A stretch of DNA of 64,000 nucleotides from Leidyana gryllorum EB-2025a (Eukaryota > Apicomplexa). Each line of letters begins with the position of its first letter. The stretch's first letter is position 1. The DNA is taken from the NCBI GenBank assembly GCA_048772705.1, contig JBLWGC010000224.1, forward strand, positions 186,001-250,000. The letters run 5' to 3'. The translations under genes and the position numbers were made by a program. The notes under the pieces were generated by a model, which was not told the DNA's origin, made no database searches, and worked only from the letters and a program-made list of their open reading frames with translations. This document shows positions 33,580 through 45,200 of this stretch, in pieces.

Positions 33580-36104
33580 GCAAAAAGTCCTGCACCGCCA
33601 TATGACCCTCTCCCAAGGTGTCCGAGACCGCCGAAAGAACCGGGCTGAATGGCGATCGGCTACTCGGAGTAGAACGCGCTCGTCGCGGCTCCTTCTCAGA
33701 GGCAAATCCCGGACCGATCCAAAGGATTTCTTTGCTATTTGCAACGAAATACTCGTTCCTGTCAGGATCGAAGGCTATCGTGTGCGGTGTGCCAAAAGTC
33801 GCAGGGATAGTCACCAGTCCCAAAGGCCGCCCGACCTCCAGGTCGAACATCAAAATCGCTGGCAACACTTCATCACTCTGTGGAATGTCTCTGCGGCTGT
33901 CCAACGCTATCCTCTCGACATGGCGACCAGTGGTGTCATCGTCAAACACCACTCCAGGCCTCGCGGTCTCCTTCGGGCAGAAGCTTGTTCCTCCGTTGCT
34001 TCCGGTGGAATAGGCAATCAGCCGAGGCGAAGAACTATGGCCCCGACGTCTTTGACATTCCTCGGCAGCGCGAATGTGCTGTCTTAAGAACCGGTCCTTG
34101 GATAAACCACACGCGGTAGAACACATGCTAGCTCGCCACCTATCCATGTTCAGAGACCTTGAGCGTCTAGCTGAGCTGCGATCCGAACCTCCCAAAGACT
34201 CTCTGGTACTGAGCTGCTCCAAATCCGGCAGTTGCTGTATAGGCCTACTTGGGGGCGCCAAGGTCCGATGATGTGGATGATTTAAGGAAGGAAGTGGTGT
34301 CCCATCCTCACTGGTTTCGGTGGCTTGGGATGAAGAGAAGCCGCACCAGCCAGTCGCACCTCGACTGAATGACGTGACAGTGGGTGTTACCGGCGCAGGA
34401 GCAGTCCCAGACAGGTTCAACATATCAAAAGCCGACGTTATACTCAAAGCGTGTTCTCGAAATGCTGCCTCTGAGAACGTGTTGGCAAGCTGAGGTCGAT
34501 GACGTGGTCTCGGTCGCTTGGTCGCCATGGTTGTTTGGTTTTCAAGACGAAGCGGGTGAAGCTGAGACGTGTTGCTGGTGTTGGGTCGCCCACTGCGAAT
34601 GCTTTGAGAGTTGGTGGTCATACTTTCCCGTGTTTCGAAGAAGGTGCTAGCGGTTTCAAATGTAGACAATAGTTGATCCAATGCAGTTGTTGACGACAGA
34701 CTATCTGCTCTTTTGACGACTGGCTTCCGATTCTTGATGTACATCAGCACCACAGACTGAGAGTGAAGGACTTGCGGATGCGAATCTGAAACTCGATGTT
34801 GACAGTAGAGCGCGCTCCTTACCGATCAGTGGGGCTCCGATCAGTCCAAAAGAGAGCAGCTTTTGCACTTCAGATTCGCTGCAGACATACAACTCCAGAT
34901 TATCATGACTTAACGCGACGAACTTGGTTAGCTCTCTTGCCTTGCCTAAGTTGCCATCCCAGACACTCTTTGACTGCCGAGAAACGCATAAGGGGGACGA
35001 CGTTGTAGCACGAATCTTACTGGCAGGAAAGTAACAGCTTGAGGATTGAAATCGGCAGTTCCTGAGGCTTCCATGATACTTCCAGTGGCAAGATTGTGAG
35101 CTCTTAAACGCATTCCATCTTGCTTAAGCAAAAGTAAAGATCCACATAATTCGACTAGCTTCAATGCTCTGTTTTTATGCAGTGTAACGCTTGTATCCGC
35201 CTGGAGCTCAGCAAGTGGGTTGGGAAAGCCTATATCACTCACAACGCATTCTCCATTTCGGACTTGAAACAAACGCACAGGTAGTGCTTCAGGGCTAGGA
35301 GGCCTGAGAGAAGGATCACCAGGTTTCTCGATGAGGGACCTACTGGAAGAAGGCAACTGTATCTCTAGAAAGACGTAACTCCTGGTGGTCCACGTTGCTG
35401 GTGACAAAAAGTGGCGCGTAATCCCGCATGTCCCAGAACGTGAAAGAGCCATTCTGTGGGGTAGAAGTAACAATCCAGGCATTTTGCTCTGATCGCGGCA
35501 GTTAGTTGATAGGCATGCACACTATCGTCTTTCATACCTTCAAACTCGATGAAACCAGGATAAGGTACCACTAGACTCTGCAGCTGCCTTCCCCCTTCGT
35601 AGGGTACGAAATTGCCTTGTGTTAGATCTACGCGGTTGATGATGTGAACCTTCAATCCACGATCCATATAGCCCGAGTGCCAAATGGTGAAAATAGTATC
35701 GTTCCACTTATTGTAACATACGGACCGTACAACTGAAATAGTCTTCAGCAAACGTTTGATCGTCTCACCTTGCCAGTCGTTCTCCAGAAGACTGCCTATT
35801 TGACTTCCATCTTTTCTGGCATAGACCATTGCCGATCCTTGCTTAAACCTGGAGACGGCTTTCAGGAGGTCGTGATCCAATCACCCACAGTGCAATCACA
35901 ACATCTTCAGCTATAATCAATTCCACGACCTGGTAATCGTTCTCCACCCGAGTGAATCGTTTCCGAGCACTGGATTAGAAAGCAAATTGGATCTAATCTT
36001 CAAACTCGGACTCACGCCTGGGTTGGAAAAGGCGGCTTGACGGCTGTCAGGCGCCGTCCTCGTTCCTTCAGGTACCTCAGTTCATTATAGCGCGGGAGGA
36101 ACAT
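33572..36104 (-). CDS. Beta-propeller-like protein, function unknown
   Basis: Seven or so exons on the minus strand. The N-terminal half has beta-strand-rich, WD-like segments, for example WIVTSTPQNGSFTFWDMRDY and KFVALSHDNLELYVCSES, with dispersed Trp-Asp-like ends. A long Ser/Thr/Arg-rich linker follows. The C-terminal part has another blade-like stretch, AILMFDLEVGRPLGLVTIPA and HTIAFDPDRNEYFVANSKE. I cannot assign it to a named WD family. Several acceptors were set by phase (for example gtttaag and gcaag), so exon ends are provisional. The start at 36104 is 60 bp from the divergent RFT1 start. Confidence 0.5.
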
Positions 36105-36164
36105 GAAGCGGCCATTGGTCAGGTGCGTCTCGTGTCAAACAAACTTTTTCGCACGTGTGTGTAG

Positions 36165-37909
36165 ATGCTGGGCTCAGATGATTCGAATGCCCACAACGTT
36201 GCACAAGGGCTATCGGCCATCTTCGGCTTGTCATTAATTACAAAGGTTGTGAGTTTCGGTTTATCATGTCTAGCCATACCACTCATGACGCTGCCGTGGT
36301 ATGGCGTCCATGCAGTTCATTTGTTCGTATTTGTGACGCTGACGTCGTGGCCGCGAGTCGAGTGCTTTCGCAAGGTCATTCTGAGGTTGTCGCATGCTAC
36401 TGGGGTCGAGAAAGCTTCGCGGACTAATCTGGAACGAATATCCATGATACTGACTTTGGCGGTTACATCGGTGGCGGCCATGATTTGGTGGTACCGGCCT
36501 CCCGAATTGGTGCGAGAGAGTCAGCAGCTCATTCGAGACATATATAATGTCAGTATCGCCTTGCATGTTATTGCCAGCGTGATAACGGCTTTCGGGGAGC
36601 GGCTTTACTTGGAGTTATGCTTTGCGGAGATGTTCAGGAAGAAAGCACACTTGGATACATTCGGAGCTATCATTTGGGCTGCGTCATTTAACTGTCCTTT
36701 CCTCGTCTTGCAATTTCTAGATCGCCTGGATATGGCGCCGATCGTACTTCTATTGGTGTCAGGATTGTCACAATGCATATGGGCTCTGGGAACCATGATC
36801 TACACTGCGTGGGTACTACGACAAGGTCCCGTAGATGTACTTGCTGGCATCTGGGATCAAATCAAGTTTGTCCGTATCATCGACACCCAGCGGAGACTGT
36901 TGGTTGAGGCTCATCGCGAGTTCTTGATGGTTGAGCTCGTTACGTCAGTGCAGAAGTACGTGGTGGCGGAAGGAGATAAGTTACTGATGATGCGATATCT
37001 CGGGCCGGAGTCTCAAGGAGCAGTCAGCCTGGTTCAGAATCTTGCAAGCGTCCTGCTGAGAATGTTCTTCTTGCCTCAGGAAGAGATGCTGGCCATTCAC
37101 TACAGTGCCAACAATATGGGACAAGTGGCAGGCGAGTGGAGTGTTGGACAATGGTTTACCTATCTCGAGGTGTTCCGACTAGTTGCATTTGTGGAGTGGA
37201 GTCTGGGGCTCGCGGCAGCTGTTTTCGGCCCGCTCTTCGCATCCTCAGTGATGTTGTTTGCATTCGGATCAGAGGCTGCTGAGTCGCAGAGCGAGTTATT
37301 GGCGAGGTGAGTTGGACACTGATACAAATATCTCACATACGGCACAGATATTGCTGGGTGATTCTTGGGGCTGGAATATGTGGCGTCATGGAAGGTTTCT
37401 TGAACAGCAGCGCATCTGCGCACTGGTTGCGCATCAACCAGAAGTTCAGTCGGGTGTCTTGGCTCGTGATAAATGGAGTGGCAGCAGGATTATGGGAAGT
37501 ACAGCGGAGGACTGGTGACTCGATATTTGGCTGGAAGGACACCACCATTTGGGTCTGGGCGAGCGGTATGACCTTTGGATCACGAGCCATAATTCCATTG
37601 GTGATGTTGACTCGCCACATTACGCGTGCCCCAAAGTATAAAGGCCTACGGGATTTAGTGCGAGTGGTGTTCCTGAAGCAATGGATGCTCATGTTGGCAG
37701 TACAGCTTGCGCTATCTATTGCTCTTCGATATGCCCCGACAGTGCACGCGCTGGAGCGGGTCGCATTGCTGGCACCGGAGAAATTACGTCATCGGCTGGA
37801 GGTCAGCAGGTTGATGTATTGCGGGCTGACTGGAGGCTCAGTGCTGCTCTTGGCAATTCGTCCGGCGTGGCGTCATCGCCGCTACAAGTATCACTCCAAG
37901 ATGGTGTGA
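36165..37909 (+). CDS. RFT1: RFT1 family ER membrane protein
   Basis: Two exons around a 41-nt intron (37307-37347). The protein has about a dozen hydrophobic segments, and the diagnostic stretch KYVVAEGDKLLMMRYLGPES followed by QGAVSLVQNLASVLLRMFF and LPQEE matches RFT1. RFT1 is needed for lipid-linked oligosaccharide assembly for N-glycosylation in the ER. Its exact biochemical role (flippase or not) is debated. The length of about 567 aa fits the family. The last 19 bases of the coding region overlap the end of the STEEP1-like gene on the other strand. Confidence 0.88.
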
Positions 37910-38458
37910 CTAGTTGGAGCATCAGCTTGGCGGGGATGCTTTGAAATTTGATGGTAGCTCAAATGGCCGAGGTCTCGACAAGAAACCATGCATTGAGGGC
38001 AGACGTAACTGTTAGCAGTAGCTGCGGGCCAGAGAAGGTTGTTAGCGTGGAGATAGATGAGCCGAATCTTGGGCCTGCGAGGAGAGGCATCATCTGAGCT
38101 TTTATCAATAGCAGCGAATTTGTCCTCCCGAGCAGACCAATCGACTTTGGAGCCCACTGCTAACGATTCGTATGCTATGAAGAGAGAGCATTTCTTGCAG
38201 TAGTGTCGACGCTGTCGTTCAAATCCGTGTCCTGAAGGTACGCGTGTAATACTTGGTCCAGGTTTGGTGTCCATGATAACCTGAGTGACTTTTGATAAGG
38301 GGTGAAGCAGAAGGCACACTCACGGTGCATGTCTTTGGGTTGAGCACCCTGTCGGGTCTATTGTTCCTCTTTGGAACCAAGTGCACATCAGCGTCGGTGC
38401 TGACACCAAGTGTGCCACATCTGCGGCAGTGAATAGTGACGAGCCCCGTGGATTTCAT
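37891..38458 (-). CDS. STEEP1: STEEP1/CXorf56-family zinc-binding protein
   Basis: Two exons (38458-38324 and 38280-37891) surround a 43-nt intron. The N-terminal part reads VTIHCRRCGTLGVSTDADVH, then NRPDRVLNPKTCT, then FERQRRHYCKKCSLFIAYES. The spacing of the two Cys pairs and the GxERQYRxKCxxC-like block match the CXorf56/STEEP1 family, small zinc-binding proteins conserved across eukaryotes. The C-terminus adds a Cys/His motif, YVCPQCMVSCRDLGHLSYHQ, resembling a C2H2 finger, which is not usual for the family. The start is 24 bp from the divergent UTP23 start. Confidence 0.7.
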
Positions 38459-38482
38459 TGGAGGGATAGTAAAAAAAAGGGT

Positions 38483-39364
38483 ATGAGCTCTCGCTTGAAG
38501 GCAGCCAAGCGCAACCTCGAGTTCTATCGGGTGGCTTTCGGAATCGAGCCGCCCTACAAAGTGATTGGTAAGGAAGATGGATTGAGAGTGGTGCTGCAAA
38601 TAGCCATTGTAGTCGATGGTCCTTTAGTGGCTGCCTGTTTGGCCCAGAAGTTGGACCCCATCACGGTTATATCGAAAATACTTGGCAACAAGGTTGAATT
38701 AGGTAAGGGGGTGCAACAGCTACTCACAATTGCGTTTGCAGTGACGACGCGATGCGGTCTGGCCGAAATTCAATCATTGAAAGGTATGATGAAGGAAACC
38801 GTTGACTGGGTTACGAAGAATCTTCCCAAGTTCAATTGTGTCCATAAACGGCTGCTGGAGAATGGTGAAGACCAGCAAAAGGAGGAAGAGGCAGCAGATG
38901 TTGAGGAGAGTGATAAGCCCTCACCTGCAGGGCCTGCCAAGACGATCAACTGCTATCAATGCATTTGCGACCTGAGTGGTCGTGGTAATCCGTTGCGTTT
39001 TGTTTACGCCGTACAAGACCCTCGGTTAGTCAAGGTGCTCAAAGAGGCTATGGGAGTACCTTTGGTGGTGTTACAAGGGAACCGAGCAGTACTGTGGCAG
39101 CCAAGTGAGCGGTCGGAGCGCAAACACAAGAAGCGGGAACAACGTAAACTACACATTGCGGCCTGGGAAAAGGAGGTGCTGGAGGGCGAAGCAGCCGATG
39201 AAGGGGCCGCAAAGAAGAAACGCAAGGGGCCAAAGGCCCCAAATCCACTTTCGGTCAAGAAGCGACGGACGACAAAAGATGGGCAGCAGAAAGGTTCGGA
39301 TGCAGCGGGTGGAGAGAAGAAGAGAAGAACGCGTTCCAAGAGCCACAGAACTCCGAAAAGTTGA
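38483..39364 (+). CDS. UTP23: UTP23, PIN-domain SSU processome factor
   Basis: The PIN-like fold begins near LKAAKRNLEFYRVAFGIEPP and contains the family block TTRCGLAEIQSLKG and NPLRFVYAVQDPRLVKVL. The hallmark PNPLSVKK motif sits in the basic C-terminal tail. UTP23 acts in early 18S rRNA processing and in release of the snR30 snoRNA in yeast; here that is by homology. A 39-nt intron (38703-38741) is in frame and stop-free, so an ORF finder would read through it. The family alignment (VTTRC directly after ELV) shows it should be removed. Confidence 0.9.
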   Translation: MSSRLKAAKRNLEFYRVAFGIEPPYKVIGKEDGLRVVLQIAIVVDGPLVAACLAQKLDPITVISKILGNKVELGKGVQQLLTIAFAVTTRCGLAEIQSLKGMMKETVDWVTKNLPKFNCVHKRLLENGEDQQKEEEAADVEESDKPSPAGPAKTINCYQCICDLSGRGNPLRFVYAVQDPRLVKVLKEAMGVPLVVLQGNRAVLWQPSERSERKHKKREQRKLHIAAWEKEVLEGEAADEGAAKKKRKGPKAPNPLSVKKRRTTKDGQQKGSDAAGGEKKRRTRSKSHRTPKS

Positions 39365-39441
39365 GGGAGGAGGTCTTGGGGATGGAGGATGGTCTTTGCT
39401 GGACACACACATTGAGTCAAACACACGGACGCGGCTGTATA

Positions 39442-42183
39442 ATGCGGTTGTATCTGATCAGCTGCTTGCTTTATTTGGTTGGCGCTGAAGATATAATTGC
39501 TGGACCATATGAGAATGAGGTAGCTCAACATATGGCGCGTTTGATCCGCGGACTTCGGTCCGAAACCGTGGTTGACGTACCGAGTCCATCGGTCCGTATT
39601 GAAGGTAGTGATGTGATACTCGATGGACCGGTGGACGATCCGTACGTGTGGTACAAATTCGAAACGACGAAACGCGATGCTTATCTGGCTGGTCGAGTGA
39701 TCGGTGCGAGTGACGAGGAAATCGCACATGGATTCTCCATTTTATGGTCCAACCTTAGCCAAGACGAAATTAAAGCCCCCGAGGGCTTCACATATCCCTC
39801 TAATTGGATTCATCCCGAGCATCTGCGCGATCATCCATCGCTGATGTTGATGCCGAAGCCTGAGGCTGTGATCATCAACGACATAAACGGCGACACTATA
39901 TATCATGACAGGAGCGATCCCTGGGCTCCGATAATCCGTATCACGGACTCTAGCAGCTTTGTATCCCGCCCCTACACCCAAGGTCCCTCGCCGATTCGCG
40001 CTTATGCAGCGAGATGGGCCGCTGCAGAGCGCGCCTGGTCTCGAAAGTCCTCCCCCGCCCGACCGAAACCTGAACCCGAACCCGAACCATATCGCAAGGA
40101 GTCGTCAGAAGGCGGATCCTCCCCGGCCAGTGATGATGGTGAGGCCGCTGTGGAAAGCGAGTCCCTCCCGCCGATGGCGGAGGAGAGTGCTGAGAACGGT
40201 ACCTCAGTGTCACTGCACGGGGAGGCACTGACGACCGCCGGAGACGCCGAGTCCGCCGCCACTTCCCCTCCTCCAAGTTTACCTGATGACGACGTTACCC
40301 CGGCTGTAGCGAAATCTGATGACGACGTTACCCCGGCGGTAGCGAAGTCTGCTGACATGCGGTCATACGTATTCGATATTAAGGCATTTTCTGCCACATT
40401 GGCGTCGAAACCCGCATCGGAAGAGAATACTAATGTTGAGGAGACACCAGCTGTCTCTGTTGCTGACGATGATGATGATGATGACGAAAAGGATGACGTG
40501 AGTAGTGATCCCGACAAAAGCACCGAGCTTATGAACGCGGCGTCTTCACAGGGTGAGACTCGAGGCCTTGCCTTGAAGTACGTGAACGCTCCCTCCTCAA
40601 CGCTGCCGTTACCGTCTCCGTCGACTACGATACGGCACAGTGCCGACTCTACTGGTAGTGGCAGCAGCAGCAACGGCAACGGCAATTCGCGTTTCGATTA
40701 TAATGCCCCATCGGAACCGACGTTGGAAGGCTACAAGAAGCCTCACCTATTGATCACTCCTCATATCGCCAATCCCGCACAGTTCCACACGAGTACCCAT
40801 CCACCCCTGGCTCCCCCGGTGGATATGCAGTTTTACGAGTTTGTTGAGGAGTGGGAGGGTAAGTCCGGCGCCACCCACACCACCACTGCCAGTCCCGTTG
40901 TGGAGCAGCTCAAAGGTCAATGGTTCCCAGTGGATGACAGTTATAGTCTGGAGACCAAACTGGGATTGGCCAAATGGCTCGCTCGGCACGAGGCTGCGCC
41001 TGAAGTGTCCTACGACTCACTTTACGTCCCGACTTCCTCTCCCCATATTCACCTTCAGCAGCCGCCCCCACAGCCCAAACTTATCAAACCCGCCATTCTG
41101 GACGGCGAGTTTGTTCCTTTCAAGCGGATCGGAGGGGTTAAATTCCTGCCGCAATCTTCAGAGCTCCACAAATCGTCGTCTCGCTATCCCATTAGCAGCA
41201 ACCCGCCGCCGATGGAGCCGCCCAAATTCCTCCCGCCGTCTTTGGCTAACATTCCTCCACCACCACAGCCAACAGTCGTCCAGAGCCCTCTGTCACCCGC
41301 TGTGCAGCAGCAACAAGCTGCTGAGACAAACGAGCTGTTCCCTCCGACCATTGTCGATCTGATCCCCGCCCCTCTCCGGGAACCGCTCCTCAACTCGCCT
41401 GCTGCCACAGTTGCCGCGCTCTTACAGCACCTCGGAACCACCACTACTAACAGTAACCCGGCGGCAGCACCTGAGCCTGCCGTTCCGGACTCAACAGTGC
41501 AGAAGAGCGACACGGGCAGTGTGTTGATTGGCGAGACCCCCTTGGCGGCGGCAGCTGAGTCTGCAGCAGTGTCAGGAGGAGTTGCCCAAAGTGACCGCAA
41601 TGACTCAGTTGAGGTCACCCAAGCGAGCAACGACAACTCGCTGCTGAAGAAGAAGCTTTCTGAGGGAATGACAGACGCGACTGAGGGGGGAGAGAAACAG
41701 TTGCTGCTGAATGAAAGCCCCATTGAGGCCAAGGCTGAGACTATGGAGGCTGAGAGGCAGCAGGACACAGAGACGGCTGAGGGAGGACGAGCAGAACTTG
41801 ATAATGTGGACCGGAATAGCCCCGGAGAAGGTGATGGTGAGGCAGAAGCCTTCGGATTGAAGAGACTGGGAGGGTATCGACCCGGAGTGGAGATCGGGCC
41901 TGTTTCTCTGTTGGATCCAGAACCTGATGCTGTGGTCGTTAGGGTTGGTGAAAACCTTCCGCCTCCCGCGGGAGTGAGTTATGGCACTATTTCTGTGGTG
42001 ATCCCCGAACCTTCCCGGACAATTGGAGTACCGCAAGTGCAGGAGCGATATGCTCTGGGATGTTGTGCACATGGTGTACGAGGAGCGTCGGAAGATCTTT
42101 TCCCAATTGCTGGTGACGGAGTCATGTCGTCATTCTTAGTTTTGTGGACCGTTGGCCTTATCGCGTATGTTTACATGTTATAA
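39442..42183 (+). CDS. Secreted or membrane-tethered low-complexity protein, unidentified
   Basis: A single long exon coding for 913 aa. ATG 39442 is preferred because it starts a classical signal peptide, MRLYLISCLLYLVGA. About 180 globular-looking residues follow (for example YKFETTKRDAYLAGRVIGAS), then roughly 600 residues rich in Ala, Ser, Pro, Glu and Asp. The last about 20 residues are hydrophobic, FLVLWTVGLIAYVYML, which would act as a C-terminal anchor or GPI signal. An 11-residue unit (DDDVTPAVAKS) is repeated twice. I know no matching family. This composition fits a cell-surface or wall mucin-like protein. Confidence 0.7.
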   Translation: MRLYLISCLLYLVGAEDIIAGPYENEVAQHMARLIRGLRSETVVDVPSPSVRIEGSDVILDGPVDDPYVWYKFETTKRDAYLAGRVIGASDEEIAHGFSILWSNLSQDEIKAPEGFTYPSNWIHPEHLRDHPSLMLMPKPEAVIINDINGDTIYHDRSDPWAPIIRITDSSSFVSRPYTQGPSPIRAYAARWAAAERAWSRKSSPARPKPEPEPEPYRKESSEGGSSPASDDGEAAVESESLPPMAEESAENGTSVSLHGEALTTAGDAESAATSPPPSLPDDDVTPAVAKSDDDVTPAVAKSADMRSYVFDIKAFSATLASKPASEENTNVEETPAVSVADDDDDDDEKDDVSSDPDKSTELMNAASSQGETRGLALKYVNAPSSTLPLPSPSTTIRHSADSTGSGSSSNGNGNSRFDYNAPSEPTLEGYKKPHLLITPHIANPAQFHTSTHPPLAPPVDMQFYEFVEEWEGKSGATHTTTASPVVEQLKGQWFPVDDSYSLETKLGLAKWLARHEAAPEVSYDSLYVPTSSPHIHLQQPPPQPKLIKPAILDGEFVPFKRIGGVKFLPQSSELHKSSSRYPISSNPPPMEPPKFLPPSLANIPPPPQPTVVQSPLSPAVQQQQAAETNELFPPTIVDLIPAPLREPLLNSPAATVAALLQHLGTTTTNSNPAAAPEPAVPDSTVQKSDTGSVLIGETPLAAAAESAAVSGGVAQSDRNDSVEVTQASNDNSLLKKKLSEGMTDATEGGEKQLLLNESPIEAKAETMEAERQQDTETAEGGRAELDNVDRNSPGEGDGEAEAFGLKRLGGYRPGVEIGPVSLLDPEPDAVVVRVGENLPPPAGVSYGTISVVIPEPSRTIGVPQVQERYALGCCAHGVRGASEDLFPIAGDGVMSSFLVLWTVGLIAYVYML
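40285..40350 (+). repeat. 33-bp coding tandem repeat (two copies)
   Basis: Two nearly identical 33-nt units encode DDDVTPAVAKS twice. They differ at only two positions, which suggests a recent duplication within the low-complexity secreted protein. Confidence 0.9.
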
Positions 42184-42270
42184 ACTGATCCCTAGTTGGT
42201 TTGGGCGGGGCGGTGTGTCCCGAGAGTAAGGAAATGCATTTTGAGGTGCTCGTGGTGTCTGAAGATTGAA

Positions 42271-45200
42271 ATGACCGAGATCTCATCGCAGAAACCGCTT
42301 AATGCTATAGACTGTCGCGCAGAAGCTGTTGCCGGTAAAGATATTGCTTGCCTCCCGCGGCGAAAGTTGGACGACGCGCGCGCCCCCCAAGTGAGTGGCA
42401 ATTTGACATCGAACACACGCATATCACCCATACACATCACAGAGTTTGCAACGTCTCCCTTTCCATGTTGGGGCTAAACACCACCATAATCGACTGCCTG
42501 CGGAGCCCGTCCGAGGCATCCCAGCACACAGCAGTGGGCACCCGCACACTGCTGAGCAGACGTCTCCAGCCTCTGTGGGTCTCACCATGGAACCTTTTGG
42601 GGCGCCGTCTCAACTGCAATCCGCTACTAATGTTCAGGTCGATCTTCCGATGATGGACGACGACGCAGCCTCGGCCACGGGTCATCGACGTACGACTATT
42701 ATAAAGCGAACTCGCAAGCGACCGCACACAACCACGACGACCACCTCAACTACCACGACGACCACGGCCACCACCACCGTGCCGCGACATCGGGCGGTTC
42801 AAGACAGTGAAGAATTATCGCTATCCGCTGATCCCGAAGAAGATGAAGCAGAAGAGGAAGACGAAGAAGGAGAAGACTCAATGGAGTCCAGCACTGGTGA
42901 TAATGACGCCGTGATGGATGATGAAGACGAAGACGAAGCGGGGGAGTCTTCATCGTCGTCGATGAGAAGAAATAGCGACCGGACGAAGAAGAAGAAGACG
43001 ACGACCACCAGTGGCAGTCTTCGACGCCGTCGACCTTTACAAGTCGAGTTGGGCTCGCCGGCGAATATGCAGACCGATGATCCTTTGTCAATGAGTACAG
43101 AGCTTCCGTCATTCTACAACGACGTTGAGGCCACTGAGGAGCCCGTTGGGCCGCCGATGATGCCCGGAGTCCAGAAGCATTGGCTGCACAAACATATCCA
43201 CGCGCCCATAGTCATGACTCCGACGCATCCGCCACCGGCTCCGCCGCGAGAGGAGCCGCGGTGGCATCACTGGTTTGAGATCTTTCCGTCGAAACGGCTG
43301 AAAGATTACGACGACGCTCTGGACGATACAGATGACCCCGTAGACGACATGGAACCGATATTCCGAGATGATATAAAGGTTTGGCCCCCCAGGCACGAGT
43401 CCGAAGAGGACAATTACAGTAGAGAGGTGCAAGAAGTGGAGTCCCGCTGGCAACATTTCCTGCACCACCATCAGCCGCATAAGGAACATCATCTAAAGCT
43501 ACCCTCCTGGCTCCGTCATCCATTCGGTGGAGGAGGAGGTACCGAAGATGCCGATTTTCCAGTAGTTCATTTGGGTCATCCTTGGGCTGAACAAGACCCC
43601 AACACTGACCAATGGGGCGATGACCCAGAGACTCTTATGGTAATGGGCATCCTTTCTGGAACAGTGGTGGTGCTATCAAGCTTCCTCCTCCTGCTACTGT
43701 GTATGCTGGCTCGCCAGACCAGACGCCGCCGCGCATGTGAAAGCCGCTGTCCCCCTCCCCCACCCTCTGATGAGCAGCAGTCCTCGTCTTCGGGCCGCCC
43801 GAGCAGCTCAGAGGACGACGGCATACCGCGTCTCGACATTAACACGCGTCGCACAGAACCGCCGACGCTGATGGGGCTCGACCCGCCAGACGACTCCTCA
43901 CGCGGCGGTGGAGGGGGACTGCGGTGCTCTCTGGGCGGCGTCGGGGGCAATAATAATCATCTTCACGGAGGCAACTCATCGAGCGAGAACATCTCTGCCT
44001 CCAGTCCTGGGGGTGGATTCAATTGTGCAAACGCTGTTGAAGAGCATCGACAACAGTTACATCGGGAAATTCAGCTCTTACAGCAAAAATACAGTCCACC
44101 AGCTGCAGTCTGTGGCCAAATTGATAACGCTGTCGTCTGCATTCAAGTGGACCCCGAGGAGGACGACGAGAGAGACTTAGCAGCAGCAACAGAACACCTC
44201 CACTCCCCCACCAGACGACGACAACAACAAAACCCCCCCCATTCAGACGAATGCTGCTCCTCTCCCGATCCAAAATGTCAGCCTGAGTTCGAGCATCAGG
44301 TCCTGAATATTGCTTCCGCCAGCCGTGCTGCCACACCTAGTCGGTCTGCCGCATCCTGTTGTTCGATCATCAGTCATCATAACAATCTTGGAGAATCACG
44401 GACTTGTGCTGTCCCATTGAACGTGCCGATCCAAAGACGACGACGGAGACGACGTGAACACCACTCGCTACCCTCACAGCGCTCCAGCAGGGATCTGTCG
44501 TCCCCGCCCTCAGTCAATCGCCGTCAAACTCAACAAGACTTCCTCCCGAGCTGTCGATCACATTCTCCATCTCTGTGCCGTCCAGACGATCACACACCCC
44601 TCCATCCGACCTTGGAGCTTCCAACAAAGGCGCAAAAATGTCTAACGTCGCTGCCGAGTAGGATTACTCCATCTTCTTGCGTCTATACTCCACCATCTGC
44701 CGAGCACTGCCAGGCGCAAAGAATACCCCATACAGCGGCATGCCGAATTCCAAACCCTTTCACTACAGCTCCTACAACCGCTCCCATCCCTGAAGACACG
44801 TGTCAGGTCCTGCCACACTTCCCAGACACGGCCCCTCTTCCGTGCCCCGGACCAATTGTGTGTGCTGAAGTGCAAATACCGTGTGATGATGGCCAGTCGT
44901 CCTCTGCACCGCCTGCAGAAGACAATGCGACAACGTGTTACTGCGACTTGAGCGCAGCATCAGTCTTGCGGAGGTCGCGGGTGGCTGAAGAACTCGATCA
45001 GCTGCGACCTCCATTACGGCACGAGCTCGAAGGCCGATGGGGGGGCGCTGGACCCACGGGCCAATGCTCCTCGTCAGTGCATTCAGCCGCGGCAGTGGAC
45101 AGCACACACAGCGACTGGAAGACCCCTCGGGAGATCGATTCTTCAGTTCGAGTACCAGCAAGCTTTGGCGACTGCTTTGACAAGCTGCCACGGAGACACC

